64,000 nucleotides of DNA from Orientallactaga sibirica (Eukaryota > Chordata > Mammalia > Rodentia > Dipodidae): contig JAEOAD010000001.1 in assembly GCA_036365145.1 (NCBI GenBank), positions 105,773,001 through 105,837,000 on the forward strand, in the 5' to 3' direction. Shown here in pieces: positions 32,312-43,330 of this stretch. The stretch's first letter is position 1. Every line of letters begins with the position of its first letter. The translations under genes and the position numbers were made by a program. Under the pieces are notes generated by a model. It was not told the origin of the DNA. It did no database searches and was given only the letters and a program-made list of their open reading frames with translations.

Positions 32312-33855
32312 GATAATAAGCTGGGGGCTCCTCACTTAGCAGTACCTGGCCTGGATGCCAGCTGTTCTGGAAATCACTCTTGAGTTTTGCGGTCACCTTT
32401 TAGGTGACCTTGAAGGAAAAATGGTGCTTCCTCTGCCTCCAGCTGAGCGCTCCCACCACGGGGACAACATGCCCACCCCGTGTCCCCCAGGGTGGGTTGT
32501 GAAGGTTAATGAATTGGTATTTGTGAAGTGCTTTGAGATCTGTGGATGAAAGGCCCCTATGAAGTCAAAAGCGTTCCGATGATTATGAAATTGCCTTGCC
32601 TGAGGTCAGACAGCGCGGGACGAGGGGAGCTAGGAGGGGAAGACACGGTCCCTTTCTTCCATTCCCCAGCCAGAACTGCGAAGACAGAAACCCGTGCTTG
32701 TTAAGATGGGCTGTCCCTTGGTGGGCTGATGTCCTCGGGCCTCACATCCTGTCTCCTTTATTCCCAGCACCCTGGTAAGGACCAGGCTCCAAACCTCACC
32801 GGTGCTGCTCATTGGAATGCTGAACAGATCCCTAGCTACTGGGAAGGCCTCTGGTTTACAGGGCTATTAGAAGCTCAGAGAAACTGGTGAGGGGTAGACC
32901 CAACTTGACCCTGAGACCCTCCTTGGAAAGAAATGGCAGTATTTCCTATGCCAACCGGACACCAAATGTAAAAGGAGCTCGGTTTGGAATGAATTTGAGG
33001 GGTTGCACCCCACACCCACCGGGGTCTTTCTTGTAGCACATATTCTGGTGTTTGCAGTATTTGCTTTACAAACAAACGTCTCCTCCACTCTTTTGTCTCC
33101 CCCCCCCCCCAACATTGGCTGTTGGATAGATAGCTCATTGCAATTCAGACACCTGTCACTTTTGTATGTCAGTGTGGCTGTTGCCACGCTGATTAGTTAA
33201 GATGAAGAAAAAAAATACAGTGCCATATAAATAAAAAATTATAGACTGTCATCTTGTTTCAAAACAGCCCGCCTCACAACACCAGCTCTCTGCAAAGTGG
33301 CCTTCCTTCTGCTTCCAGCTAAAGGGAACGCTTATAATGTCTTGTTTTTAGTGATTAAGTGGTTAATGGTTTAATGAACTAAAAAAAAAAAATCTCATTT
33401 GTTGCTTCCCTTGGACTTGGAAAAAACCTCAAAGAGCTGGTTTTCTGTGTACCCCAGTCCAATATTGCTACCTGCTGGGATACGAACACAGTCTCTAAAT
33501 AAATTGCTAGTGGCCTTAGGCGGGTGGAAGAGTCTTTCTTTGATCCTGCTCGAGCAGATGAAGTCAAATGTTCAATCAATCAATCACATTCATAACTTGC
33601 AGCTACAATCGGGCTGACAACAGCCTATTATTTATTTTTAAAATCATATATTTCATTATTGCAAAACACACAGGCTCTCATGAGGGGAAAAGACTAAATT
33701 ATTGATAAGCTGTGTAGATGACAGAGTGTGTTGTTTCTGACATGCTTGTCACTAACTATTGTCAGGAAGAATTTACTAAGATGTAGAGCCAGGAAAGTTG
33801 GCCGGGAGTGTGTGTTGTGCCAAAGCAGAGACGGGAAGAAGAAACTCTAATGGCC
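32312..33855. other. Unique sequence rich in TAAT cores in its second half
   Basis: 32,505-32,590 holds a probable ancient repeat core (separate entry). 33,180-33,740 is AT rich, with repeated homeodomain-type TAAT/ATTA cores, CAATCAATCAATCAC at about 33,572 and no recognised transposon, so it could be a conserved regulatory block. A C run lies at 33,101-33,110. Confidence 0.45.
32505..32590 (+). mobile_element. Possible CR1/L3-like or AmnSINE-like 3' core
   Basis: TTTGTGAAGTGCTTTGAGAT, then CTGTGGATGAAAGGCCCCTATG, is close to the motif GCTTTGAGATCC...GGATGAAAGGCGCTAT shared by old amniote repeats. Only about 80 bases are recognisable. Confidence 0.45.
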
Positions 33856-33890
33856 TCTCTCTCTCTCTCTCTCTCTCTCTGTGTCTCTCT
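33856..33890 (+). repeat. (TC)n microsatellite
   Basis: About 12 TC units then GTGTCTCTC. Confidence 0.95.
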
Positions 33891-36022
33891 TATTGAATTC
33901 TTGTAGGTAAAAGACAGCTGAAGGCAGAACAGGTTTCTATTGTAAAGCGAGACTTGAAAAGCCCCCATTTGATTACTATAGCACAGGAGATTTCGTTCTC
34001 AAAATAGCTGTGCGTTTGGGAAATGAATTTTTGCTGGTGTCTGTGCATTCCTGGAAATAACAATTGTAACTCTACAGAATTCCCACATGGACCAGAGCCA
34101 GGCATATTTATTATATTGTGCTGGGTGTATGTGTGGAGGGAGTGGGGTACAACTACAACCTGAAGAATCAGGCTTAGAGGAGGCCAGCGATGGGTTCCCC
34201 TTACTTTTAAAGATGGGAGAAGGGGTGCTCCACTTTGCTTTCCCTCGTGTTCCCTGACTTGTCAGGGAATTAGCCATGGGACACTCTCCCTATAGCACTG
34301 CAATTGAGCTTCTGTCATGATCTTAGAAGGAGGGAGAACATTCAGCAAAGTCGGTCCACTCTTTTCTATAGTCTATTTTTTTTTCAGGGTAGCTAGATGA
34401 GGAGACCATGTAAGCCAAGGCCTTAAAGTTATACAGATACCCTCTTGTGAACAGTGTAATTTGGACTGGAAGATGCCCCAGGCCCAGCATTGTCATCTGA
34501 CCTCATTCCACCTTAAGGAGGAAGTTGCTCCTGGAACATGCTGGAAGAAAGAGCCTCTGGGACCAAGGGAAAGGGAGATGCTTTATTAAAAGAACTTAAG
34601 TCTTCACTTAAGCAGATCAAATCCTATTAGGACAAGCACCATCATATTTGAGCAAAACCAGCTGTGGAACTTAAGATTTCTAACACTCACTGCTCCCCCT
34701 TTGATGCTGCCTGAAATGTAAATGCCATGGAAGGAAAATCAAAGCTCCTTTAGAGGTCTGCTGAAGACTGGACTTGTCTTCTCAACCTGCTCAGTCACTA
34801 CAAGATGATCCCAGTTGTAAGGGAAGGGGGTAGCATGGGTGCTACAGGTGTGCTCTAGATTCCTCAAGGTCAAATTCCCCTGTTCAACTCTATTCTCTCT
34901 ACCCCATAAATGAAAAAATTAAGAGAGGATTCAGAATCAGCCAGCTGATGGAGTCCAAATCCTGGCCTCCAACTCTTTCTTAAGGTGTACCTGGGAAACC
35001 ATTATCAGTGTTGAAATCAGAAAACAGGTATCTTGTTGCTCTGCCTTCTAGTATAAGAACACACAGGCATTGGTGGGATTTTAAGAAACACAAACAACTA
35101 TTGAGCCCCTTTGAATTCATTTATTTGCCCAGTCTTGACCCTCAACAATGACAAGATTCACTGAAACACAGGATTTTGAAGTAGCTTCTGATTCCACAAG
35201 AAGAAATCAAGACATTCTCGTGGGATTTGGAGCCTTGCTTGAAGCTTTGTCTAGCACTTCGTGTGTTGGGCTTGGCCAATGTGGCCCCATGAGGTCAGGA
35301 GCTGGCATAGTAAAAACATTCTCTTTCACAAAGCTGAGCCCTCTTCTTAGATAAATATTCATCTTGACGACTTGATCCTTGCTGGGCCTGTGTAGCCCAG
35401 TTTTAGAGAAAATCCTACCAAATAGATTAATGGAGAACCTTTAAGTCTTGATATTTTGTCATCTGGTCTACCTTCAGCAAGACTCTGCTTTGACAAATTT
35501 AGCAAGAATCCCTTTGCCTTAGATGAACCCTCTGCATTTTCCATTCTGCTTCATCCCTGACCCCTATACCTTTTCCTTGACTATAAATTCCTACTTCTTG
35601 CCACAGTTGGCATGGTTCTCAGTCCTATACCGGAATCGCTTTCCCCTAATTGCAATAATTTCTTCATAGAGTCTGCTTTTACCTTTGCTGTACAGCTGTG
35701 GTTCTCTTTGATAGCCTACTTATGCCTCAAGTCAACGTCTAGCTCCAAAATCTTATATAAAATCCTATTGAGTAGTGCTTTCCTTTAAATTTACTTTTTG
35801 AACATTTTGCAGTCTAGCTTGGTATATGTGGGAACTGAGCTGATCAAAGCAATCAATGCACCAGAATAAACCTGTCTTTATTACCTTCATGACAGAGGAA
35901 ATAACTCTTCAGTGGAAACAAAACTAACTTTGGTTACTCCTTGGTCCAGGGTTTGCTGAACTTGGGTGAGGTGTGGCGTCTCTTTGTACGTTAGTCTTTT
36001 TGTCTGTTAAAAGGGAGGTTGA
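33891..36022. other. Mostly unique, with possible old MIR and LTR relics
   Basis: 34,905-34,985 recalls a reverse MIR (AAAAAATTAAGAGAGGATTC, then GTCCAAATCCTGGCCTCCAA). 35,400-35,700 has GACTATAAATTCC at 35,579 and a run of wording that resembles an ancient LTR, which I cannot name. No exon chain. Confidence 0.35.
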
Positions 36023-36262
36023 GGGCTGGAGAGATGGCTTAGCAGTTAAGGCGCCTACCTACTAAGACTAAGAATGCCAGTTCCAATCTCCAGGTCCCAC
36101 GTTTAGCCAGATGCAAAAGTGACACAAGGGTGCAATGCAGCACTTGCCCACAAGGGGGCACATGCATCTAGAGTTTGTTCACAGCGGCTGAGAGGCTGCT
36201 GGCATGCCCATTCTCTATCTGTCTTCTTCTCTGTGTCTCTCTCAAAAAAAAAAAAAAAAAAA
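36023..36262 (+). mobile_element. DIP-like tRNA SINE, long variant
   Basis: GGGCTGGAGAGATGGCTTAG, GTGACACAAGGGTGCAATGC and a CTCTCTC plus A24 end. AAAAGGGAGGTTGA (36,009-36,022) and AAAAGGGCGGTTGA (36,263-36,276) are a 14-bp duplication with one mismatch. Confidence 0.96.
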
Positions 36263-36276
36263 AAAAGGGCGGTTGA

Positions 36277-38280
36277 TTTCTTTGCTCCCTATCCAGTTGG
36301 GCCATTGCTACGACACTCTAAGTCCATGACATGAATAAGGGCAGTGGAAACAGAAGCTTAATGAACACTAGGATAGAGTACCAGTAGTGTTGGGCAGTGG
36401 GAATTTGCTATAGATGAGAGAGCCTGCTGCAAACATGAGATGGCATTTTTAATTATCTTCACAGGCCAACTGATGGAAATATGTACCTGCTGATTCTTAC
36501 AGAAAGGACAGGAGAAAGGGATATGGTGAGATGCATTAGCTTCTAACAGTGTTTGGGTGGTTGTTGCTGTTTTTGTCTTGTTGAATTTATTTTATTTTGA
36601 TTCTGCATCTGCAGTTTCAAGGAAAACCTTTAGGAGGTGGAAAATACATCAGCCTCGGCACAGCTGCAAGAAGATAAGATGCAAAGAGTCCTGGCCCTTC
36701 ATCTTTTAATTTTTTTTTTTTTGTCATTTTTCTGCTTTCTGGATTTGCAGGGTGCATTTGTCCACTACCAGCATCCCGGTGGCTCCTCTTTGGCAATGTC
36801 CATAAACATCACCGCCATTTCCCATGTGTGACTGTTTCATCTTTAAAAGCTTGTTTTCCACTCATGTTGGTGAGAGATGCCACCTCAAGGAGGGCTGGAG
36901 TACCTGCAAGGGGTTAGATGTGGGAGGCCAGGCAGATGTTTCTTTTCCCCCCCTAGCAAGATAAGACTCTATTAAGTATGACTATATTAATAGTCTCTCT
37001 CCCAGCCCTGGTCCCCTGGGGAGCTTCCTGTGATTGGTCACTTGTACGATTATAATGGGCACTAATTATACCTAGAAGCCAAGTAGAACAGGACAGCCTC
37101 ACAAAGCCCTTAGTGAACAGATTTGGGTAAACACGAAGGGCTGAACAGATTTCATCTCTCTAAGAGGACAAAGGAATAACTTGGTGAAAAATGAGCAATT
37201 TAAGAAAACGGTTAAATGGGAGAGTGGAAACAAAACAGAAATGCTTCCAGCTTTTTCCTGGTAAGAGTGAGATGATTTGGATTAACACTGTGTGTACCAC
37301 AGTAGAGTCTGGTGACAGTGGTCATTTTGTCCCAGAAGGTGTCAGGAATGCTTGAATTTCACAATTACTCCCCAAATATGGTTCCTTTTTTTTTTTTTAT
37401 AAGACCCCAAACATGTTTCTTCAGATCAAGAAACAGGCCCAGGTTGAACAGGCTTCATCTTTTCCCATGTGATCCTATAGTTGCTGGGCCCCAAACTGTG
37501 AAGCCAGATATAAGGCTGGTGCTCCTTCCCCCAGGATTTGTCAACCCTAGTGCTCAGCAAGATCAGGAGGACCGCACGATACCATGCTAAGAGGCAGCTA
37601 TGAGCAGAGAGGCAGCTTGTCCACAGGAGCTGCAGAAGGAACTTTCTGGGAGGAGAGTACTGAGCTGAATTGCCGATTTGCACAGGAGAGATGACTCCAG
37701 AGTCTGGCATACGGGACTAGGGTTCTCTTTGATCTCCTCCCTAAAGAAAGTCCTTCCTTGTGATTTGGGAGTAACCAGGGAGTGATGTATGTGTGTCATT
37801 ACTCAACTAAGGAACGCTCTCTACTTCTGGCATATCTGACCACATTGAACAGCATCCCTCTGCTCTAGTCTGTAATAGGTTTTCCACACACACAAGAGAT
37901 TCAAATCCAGGAGAGAAATAGCTTAAGGAGTAGACGAGTGTGTTGCATTCAGTAGTTGCACCAGTGAGTCCAGAGCTCAAGTTCAATGATCTTAGACTTC
38001 ACAGCCCTATGTGGTATGTAACTTTGCCACTTCACTGGCCTTGTTTCCTACCCTCCTACCATTTGTTTACTCTGGTCTACAACTTGACATTCTGGTACAC
38101 TTCAAGCAGAACTTGCTCCTGCCCCAGAGCTACCCACTGGCTCTTCATTCTGCCTTGACACTGTGCCCTGAGCATCTTCAAAGCTCCCCACTCCTCCCTT
38201 CAGGACTGTACTCTAATACACTTCCTTCAACAAGCAATCCTCAAACATTCTGAATCTCCCTGACCAAATCTCACTCACGC
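36277..38280. other. Unique sequence
   Basis: About 2 kb without recognised repeat. GTGATTGGTCACTTG at 37,031-37,045 contains an inverted CCAAT core, and CACTAATTATAC follows. No gene seen. Confidence 0.5.
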
Positions 38281-38631
38281 TGTTGCAGTCAGGTTTACAT
38301 TACTGGCAGAAATCACTCGAACAAGAGCAGCTTGTGTGGGGGGAAAGGGGTTTATTTTGCCTTACAGACTCAAGGGCACACTCCATGATGGCAGGGGAAA
38401 ATGATGGCATGAGCAGAGGGTGGACATCACCCCCTGGCCAACATAAGGTAGACAATAGCAACAGGAGAGTGTGCCAAACACTGGCAAGGGGACACTGTCT
38501 ATAATACCCATAAGCCCGCCCCCAACAATGCACTGCTTCCAGAAGGCATTAATTCCCAAATCTCCATCAGCTGGGAACCTAGAATTCATAATACCTAAGT
38601 TTATGGGGGACACCTGAACCAAACCACCACA
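38281..38631 (-). repeat. LTR of copy 2 (3' LTR in element sense)
   Basis: TGTTGCAGTCAGGTTTACAT to AAACCACCACA. The reverse AATAAA is near 38,351. Confidence 0.9.
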
Positions 38632-39674
38632 TTCCAAACCATAATCCAAGGTCTTTTAATGGAGCCATAATACAAAAAAAAAAAAAAAAAAAAAAAACCA
38701 TAATGGTGCAGAATAAACACTCACACTACAAAAGATGGAATTGGGCATAGAAAAGAAATATTCAACCAATTCAAGATTAAAACAGAGAAAACATCAAATT
38801 CTGTAGCTACAAGTCCAACAACAATAGTAATGACAAATCTCCAAGTCCGATAATTCTAACCAGCAACAAGTCTCTGGGGTTCCAATTCCACCCCTCCAGT
38901 TAGGCTACTCATAGTCCTGGAAAACTTCATCCGGGGCCAGCAGCCCTCCTTAGCAGCTATCTCATGGTCCCTCCATCTCCACTGGGTCTCCACTGCAACC
39001 CACAGTTTATCCTTACGGCTCCATCGTGCCGCCATGCAGGCATCCAGCAAACTTGCTTCACGCTGCCTGTGACCATTTCCAAAACACAAGACTGTGTTAC
39101 AAATTCAATGACCCTCTCTTTCCTGCATTTCTTATACTCCACCATACCAGGTAGAGGGCCAATTTGTTAATCCAGGGGGGGAATAAAGCAGAAGAACAGG
39201 ACACTCTTTGAGCACTCAGACACCTTCGAAAGACTCTATATTCTTCCTGTTGCTCCAATGCAGGTCAGCTGGCTCAATCTCAAAGGTTGTAATCTCTCAA
39301 CTGCAACTGAATGGGCAGAAGATTTGACCCAAAGATTTCATTTTTGTGCCATAGCCCTCTAATCACACCAGTCCATTTCTACGCAAAGCAACCCTGCACA
39401 AGTTCTCAGGACATGGGCATAACAGTAAGCCTCTCACACAAACTGCTTCTAGCCCAGTCCAGGCAAAGCTCTTTCTCACTCTCATAAGCCAAAAAGTCCA
39501 TAGTTCTTACTACATTCATGTCTTTCAACTCTGACCAGAATAGTCCATCAAGCTGTACTTACAACACTGCAGGACTTCTCTAAGGCCAAGCTTTCAAATC
39601 CTCCCACATTCCTCTTGAAAATCAGCTCCAAAAGGCCAAAGACATTTAATCAGGTGTCCAGTAGCAAATGACAC

Positions 39675-39693
39675 TACTCCTTGGTACCAACAT
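39675..39693 (-). other. Primer-binding-site-like motif of copy 2
   Basis: The minus strand reads TTGGTACCAAGGAGTAGTG just inside the 5' LTR. TGGTACCA is intact and AGGAGT follows after one extra base, so it agrees with the tRNA-Leu(UAA) complement independently of copy 1. Confidence 0.65.
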
Positions 39694-39696
39694 TAC

Positions 39697-40039
39697 TGTT
39701 GCAGTCAGGTTCGCATTGCTAGCAGAAATTGCTCAACCAAGAGAAGTTAGTGGGGAAAAAAGGGGGTTTATTTTGGCTTACAGACTCAAGGGGACACTCC
39801 ATAATGGCAGAGGAAAATGATGGCAGGAGTAGAGGGTGGACATCAACCTCTTGGCCAACAACAGATAGAGCCATGGCAATAAGAGTGTGCCAAACACTGG
39901 CAAGGGGACACTGGCTATCATACCCATAAGCCTGTCTCCCAAAATACACTGCTTCTAGGAGGCATTAATTCCCAAATCTCCATCAGCTGGGAACCTAGCA
40001 TTCAGAATATCTAAGTTTATAGGGGACACCTGAATCACA
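39697..40039 (-). repeat. LTR of copy 2 (5' LTR in element sense)
   Basis: TGTTGCAGTCAGGTTCGCAT to CTGAATCACA. Paired with 38,281-38,631. Confidence 0.88.
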
Positions 40040-40309
40040 CACCCTTACAGATTTCTCACACTTACTGGAATGTGACTTGTTTTCACTTATTTATGCACTT
40101 GCTGTCTCAAATCCCTACTGGCTGAAGCTCTAAGAGAAGAAGGTCTGTTACCTTCATGCTTCAATCCCAGAACTCCTTTCCTGGGCATGAAAGCTGCCTC
40201 TTAACATGCTATGACGAAGTTATTCTGACCTTGTTGCGCATGCATGGTTGGTGTTAGGGGAAAGAGCTACAGTGGTTGGTCCAGAGCAGTGTTCAGAACA
40301 AACATGTTT

Positions 40310-40700
40310 TGGGGCTAAGCAAATGCATGAGAACCTGAATTCAATCTCCAGCACCCATGTTAAAAAGCCAGGTGCCAGTCATGGCTGCACATGCCTGCAA
40401 CTCTAGAGCTGAGGCAGGTAGGGACAAAAGATTACTGGGGTTCCCTGGGCAGCTAATGTAATGAAAAAACACCACAACTTCAAGATTCAGTTCCAGGTTC
40501 AGAAGTAGAATCTGTCTCAGGAAATAAGTCAGAGAAGCAATAGAAGAAGGAATAGAACATCTGACATCCTCCTCTGGTCTCTACACACATGCACATAAGA
40601 CATAATATGTGCTTACACACATGCATGTACCATTCACACACATGTGCATGCACATACCACACGCACACATGCATGCACAAATCACAGGACTACACGCCCA

Positions 40701-40736
<36 letters not shown>

Positions 40737-40737
40737 T
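40310..40737 (+). mobile_element. B4-type SINE ending in CA repeats
   Basis: GGGGCTAAGCAAATGCATGA, AGCCAGGTGCCAGTCATGGC, CTGTCTCAGGAAATAAGT and CTCTGGTCTCTACACACATG. The end is a degenerate then pure CA run (40,701-40,735). The centre has a small insertion around 40,460. Confidence 0.75.
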
Positions 40738-40894
40738 TTGATGGCCTAATTTTGAATTCCAACACTCCTGTAAACCAGTTTAGCTCAATGTCTTTCTTCA
40801 GGCCACATTCTAGGGCAGCTACTGAAGACACATGACCTTGTAGGGTGTCTAGAAGAACCAGCCCTTCATTTGCTACATCAAGATTGTGTATAGA

Positions 40895-41128
40895 GGGCTG
40901 GAGAGATAGCTTAGTGGTTAAGGTGCTTTCCTGTGAAGCCTAAGAACTCATGTCTAAATCTCCAGGTCCCACATAGCCAGACACAGTGACGCAAGCTTGT
41001 AATGTCACACATTAGCTACAAGGGGCCGCACGCCTATGGAGTTCATTGACAGCATGCTGAAGGTCCTAGTGTGCCCATTCTCTCCCTCTCTATCTTTCTC
41101 TCTCTCTCCTCTCTGTCTCTGCCGCTTT

Positions 41129-41166
<38 letters not shown>

Positions 41167-41215
41167 AAAAAAACTGTAAGCAAAAAAAAAAAAAAGAAGA
41201 AGAAGAAGAAGAACA
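40895..41215 (+). mobile_element. DIP-like tRNA SINE, long variant, with CA and GAA runs
   Basis: GGGCTGGAGAGATAGCTTAG, GTGACGCAAGCTTGTAATGT and a long CT tract, then (CA)15 at 41,133-41,162, A runs and (GAA)5. Confidence 0.9.
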
Positions 41216-41221
41216 TGTATA

Positions 41222-41570
41222 TGGGCCTGGGAGATAGCTCAGTTTGTAAAGTGCTTTCATAAGCACTAGTTCCTGAGAACCTCCACGTATGTGCTGGGAG
41301 TAGGTGTGTGTGCATTCAACCCCAGGGCTAGGGAAGTGGAGATTGGGGATTGCTGGGACTTACTGGCAAGCTAGTCTAGCCAAATCAGTGAGATCTGGGT
41401 TCAGGTAGAGACCCTGCCTCAAAAATAAAGTGAATAATGATCAAGGAAGACACGTTACATTGACCTCTACATGAACCACACACCCACCTGCATGTATCCC
41501 ATCACCACACATGCAAACAAATATGCATATGCACATGCTCAAACATACTACACATGTGAAAATAAAAAAG
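41222..41570 (+). mobile_element. B4-type SINE
   Basis: GGCCTGGGAGATAGCTCAGT, CTGGCAAGCTAGTCTAGCCA, AGAGACCCTGCCTCAAAAAT and an ATTGACCTCTACATGAACCA tail with CACAC runs. A good match to the B4 layout. Confidence 0.85.
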
Positions 41571-41969
41571 AGATCATCTATATGAATAGTCCTGAAAGGA
41601 TAAGATTATACACTGGGCAGAAGGTGTGATTGGCATAGACGTTGGCCTCTAGTAGCTGGCTGAGTAGAATGTTCAAAGTTTCCATGAGTGGGTCATTTTT
41701 AATCTGATACATTTTATCACAAAGTCATTCCTACACATTTTACCAAAGATCAATCATTTCTCTATATTTCCCGTGGTGAAGTTCTTCAAGGAGCCAGGGT
41801 GATGCAATTCTGGGATCCAATGGGACTGAAGCCTGCTGCCTTGGCTTCTGTCTTTCCATCTTCACTGAACCCCAATAGCAACCTCACAACCACACCTCTA
41901 GGATTCCAACCCAGGCTCAGCAGATGGAGCATGTATTTACTTGTGTCTCCTTCCCTTCTGCCCTTATAG

Positions 41970-43330
41970 CATTTCTGTGAGTGCAGTGTACGTACCTGGA
42001 CAACAGGCGTTAGACAGGGCCAGGTGACTTACAAAGTTCCTGTGAGAGGAGTGTATGTACCTGAACACAGGTGTTAGACAGGGCCAGGTGACTTACAGAG
42101 TTCCTGTAAGAGGAGTGTATGTACCTGGACCACAGGTGTTAGACAGGGCCAGGTGACTTATAGAGTTCCCGTGAGAGGAGCATATGTACCTGGAACACAG
42201 GTGTTAGACAGGGCCAGGTGACTTACAGAGTTCTTGTGAGTGGACTGTACATACCTGAACCACAGGTGTTAGACTAGATCAGGTGACTTATAGACTGTGA
42301 GAGGAGTGTATGTACCTGAACCACAGGTGTGTTGACTTACAGACAGTACCTGGCCAGGGGCAGACTTATACAGTTCTTTTGAGTGGAGTATACATACCTG
42401 AACCACAGGTGTAAGACTAGATCAGGTGACTTATAGAGTTCCTGTGAGAGGAGCATATGTACCTGGACCACAGGTGTTAGACAGGGCCAGGTGACTTACA
42501 GAGTTCTTGTGAGTGGAGTGTACATACCTGAACCACAGGTGTTAGACTAGATCAGGTGACTTACAGAGTTCCTGTGAGAGGAGTGTATGTACCTGAACAC
42601 AGGTGTTAGACAGGGCCAGGAGACTTACAGAGTTCCTGTGTGAGGAGTGTACATACCTGAAGCACAGGTGTTAGACAGGGCCAGGAGACTTACAGAGTGC
42701 CTGTGAGAGGAGTGTATGTACCTGAACCACAGGTGTTAGAAAGGGTTAGGTGACTTATACGGCTCCTGTGAGTGGAGTGTACGTACCTGAATTACAGGTG
42801 TTAGACTGGATCAGGTCACTTATAGAGTTCCTGTGAGAGGAGTGTATGTACCTGAACACAGGTGTTAGACAGGGCCAGGTGACTTACAGAGTCCCTGTGA
42901 GAGGAATGTATGTACCTGGAACATAGGTATTAGACAGGGCCAGGTGACTTACAGAGTTCCTGTGAGAGGAGTGTATGTACCTGAACCACAGGTGTTAGAC
43001 AGGGGCAGTGACTTATACAGTTCTTTTGAGTGGAGTATACATACCTGAACCACAGGTGTAAGACTAGATCAGGTGACTTATAGAGTTCCTGTGAGAGGAG
43101 CATATGTACCTGGACCACAGGTGTTAGACAGGGCCAGGGCAGAGTTCAGTGGGTGACTGAACCACAGGTGTTAGTTCAGGTGACTTATAGAGTTCCTGTG
43201 AGAGGAGCATATGTACCTGGAGGTGTTAGACAGGGTGTATGTTCCTGGACCTGAACCAGGTGTTAGACAGGGCCAGGTGTTAGAGTTCCAGGATCATGCA
43301 CCTAACAGGTGTTAGACAGGATCAGGTAAC
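41970..43330 (+). repeat. Minisatellite, about 21 units of 64-65 bp
   Basis: The unit begins TTCCTGTGAGAGGAGTGTAT and contains ACCACAGGTGTTAGACAGGG and AGGTGACTTACAGAG. Two main variants alternate irregularly: one with AGACAGGGCCAGG and one with AGACTAGATCAGG plus GAGTGGAGTGTACATACC. Units starting near 42,374 and 43,019 are nearly identical over two units, ten units apart. The last four units (after about 43,140) are shortened and scrambled. The open frame on the minus strand at 42,930-43,118 is repeat-derived. Confidence 0.97.

Larger units (their letters stand above)
38281..40039 (-). mobile_element. LTR-internal-LTR element (non-autonomous MaLR-like), copy 2
   Basis: Same family as 26,932-28,976: LTRs at 38,281-38,631 and 39,697-40,039 with a 1,065-bp interior that aligns by eye to the copy 1 interior (shared GCAGAATAAAC, CTCACAGTCCTGGAAAACTTC-type wording, GGGGGGGAATAAAGCAGA). 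Flanks CACGC (38,276-38,280) and CACCC (40,040-40,044) fit a 5-bp duplication with one change. The interior lacks about 110 bases next to the 3' LTR compared with copy 1 and has gained an A run at 38,674-38,697. No coding frame. Confidence 0.9.

Noticed and set aside
41970..43330. CRISPR-like array of regularly spaced repeats
   Set aside because: The 65-bp units are contiguous tandem repeats with no spacers, and the genome is mammalian.
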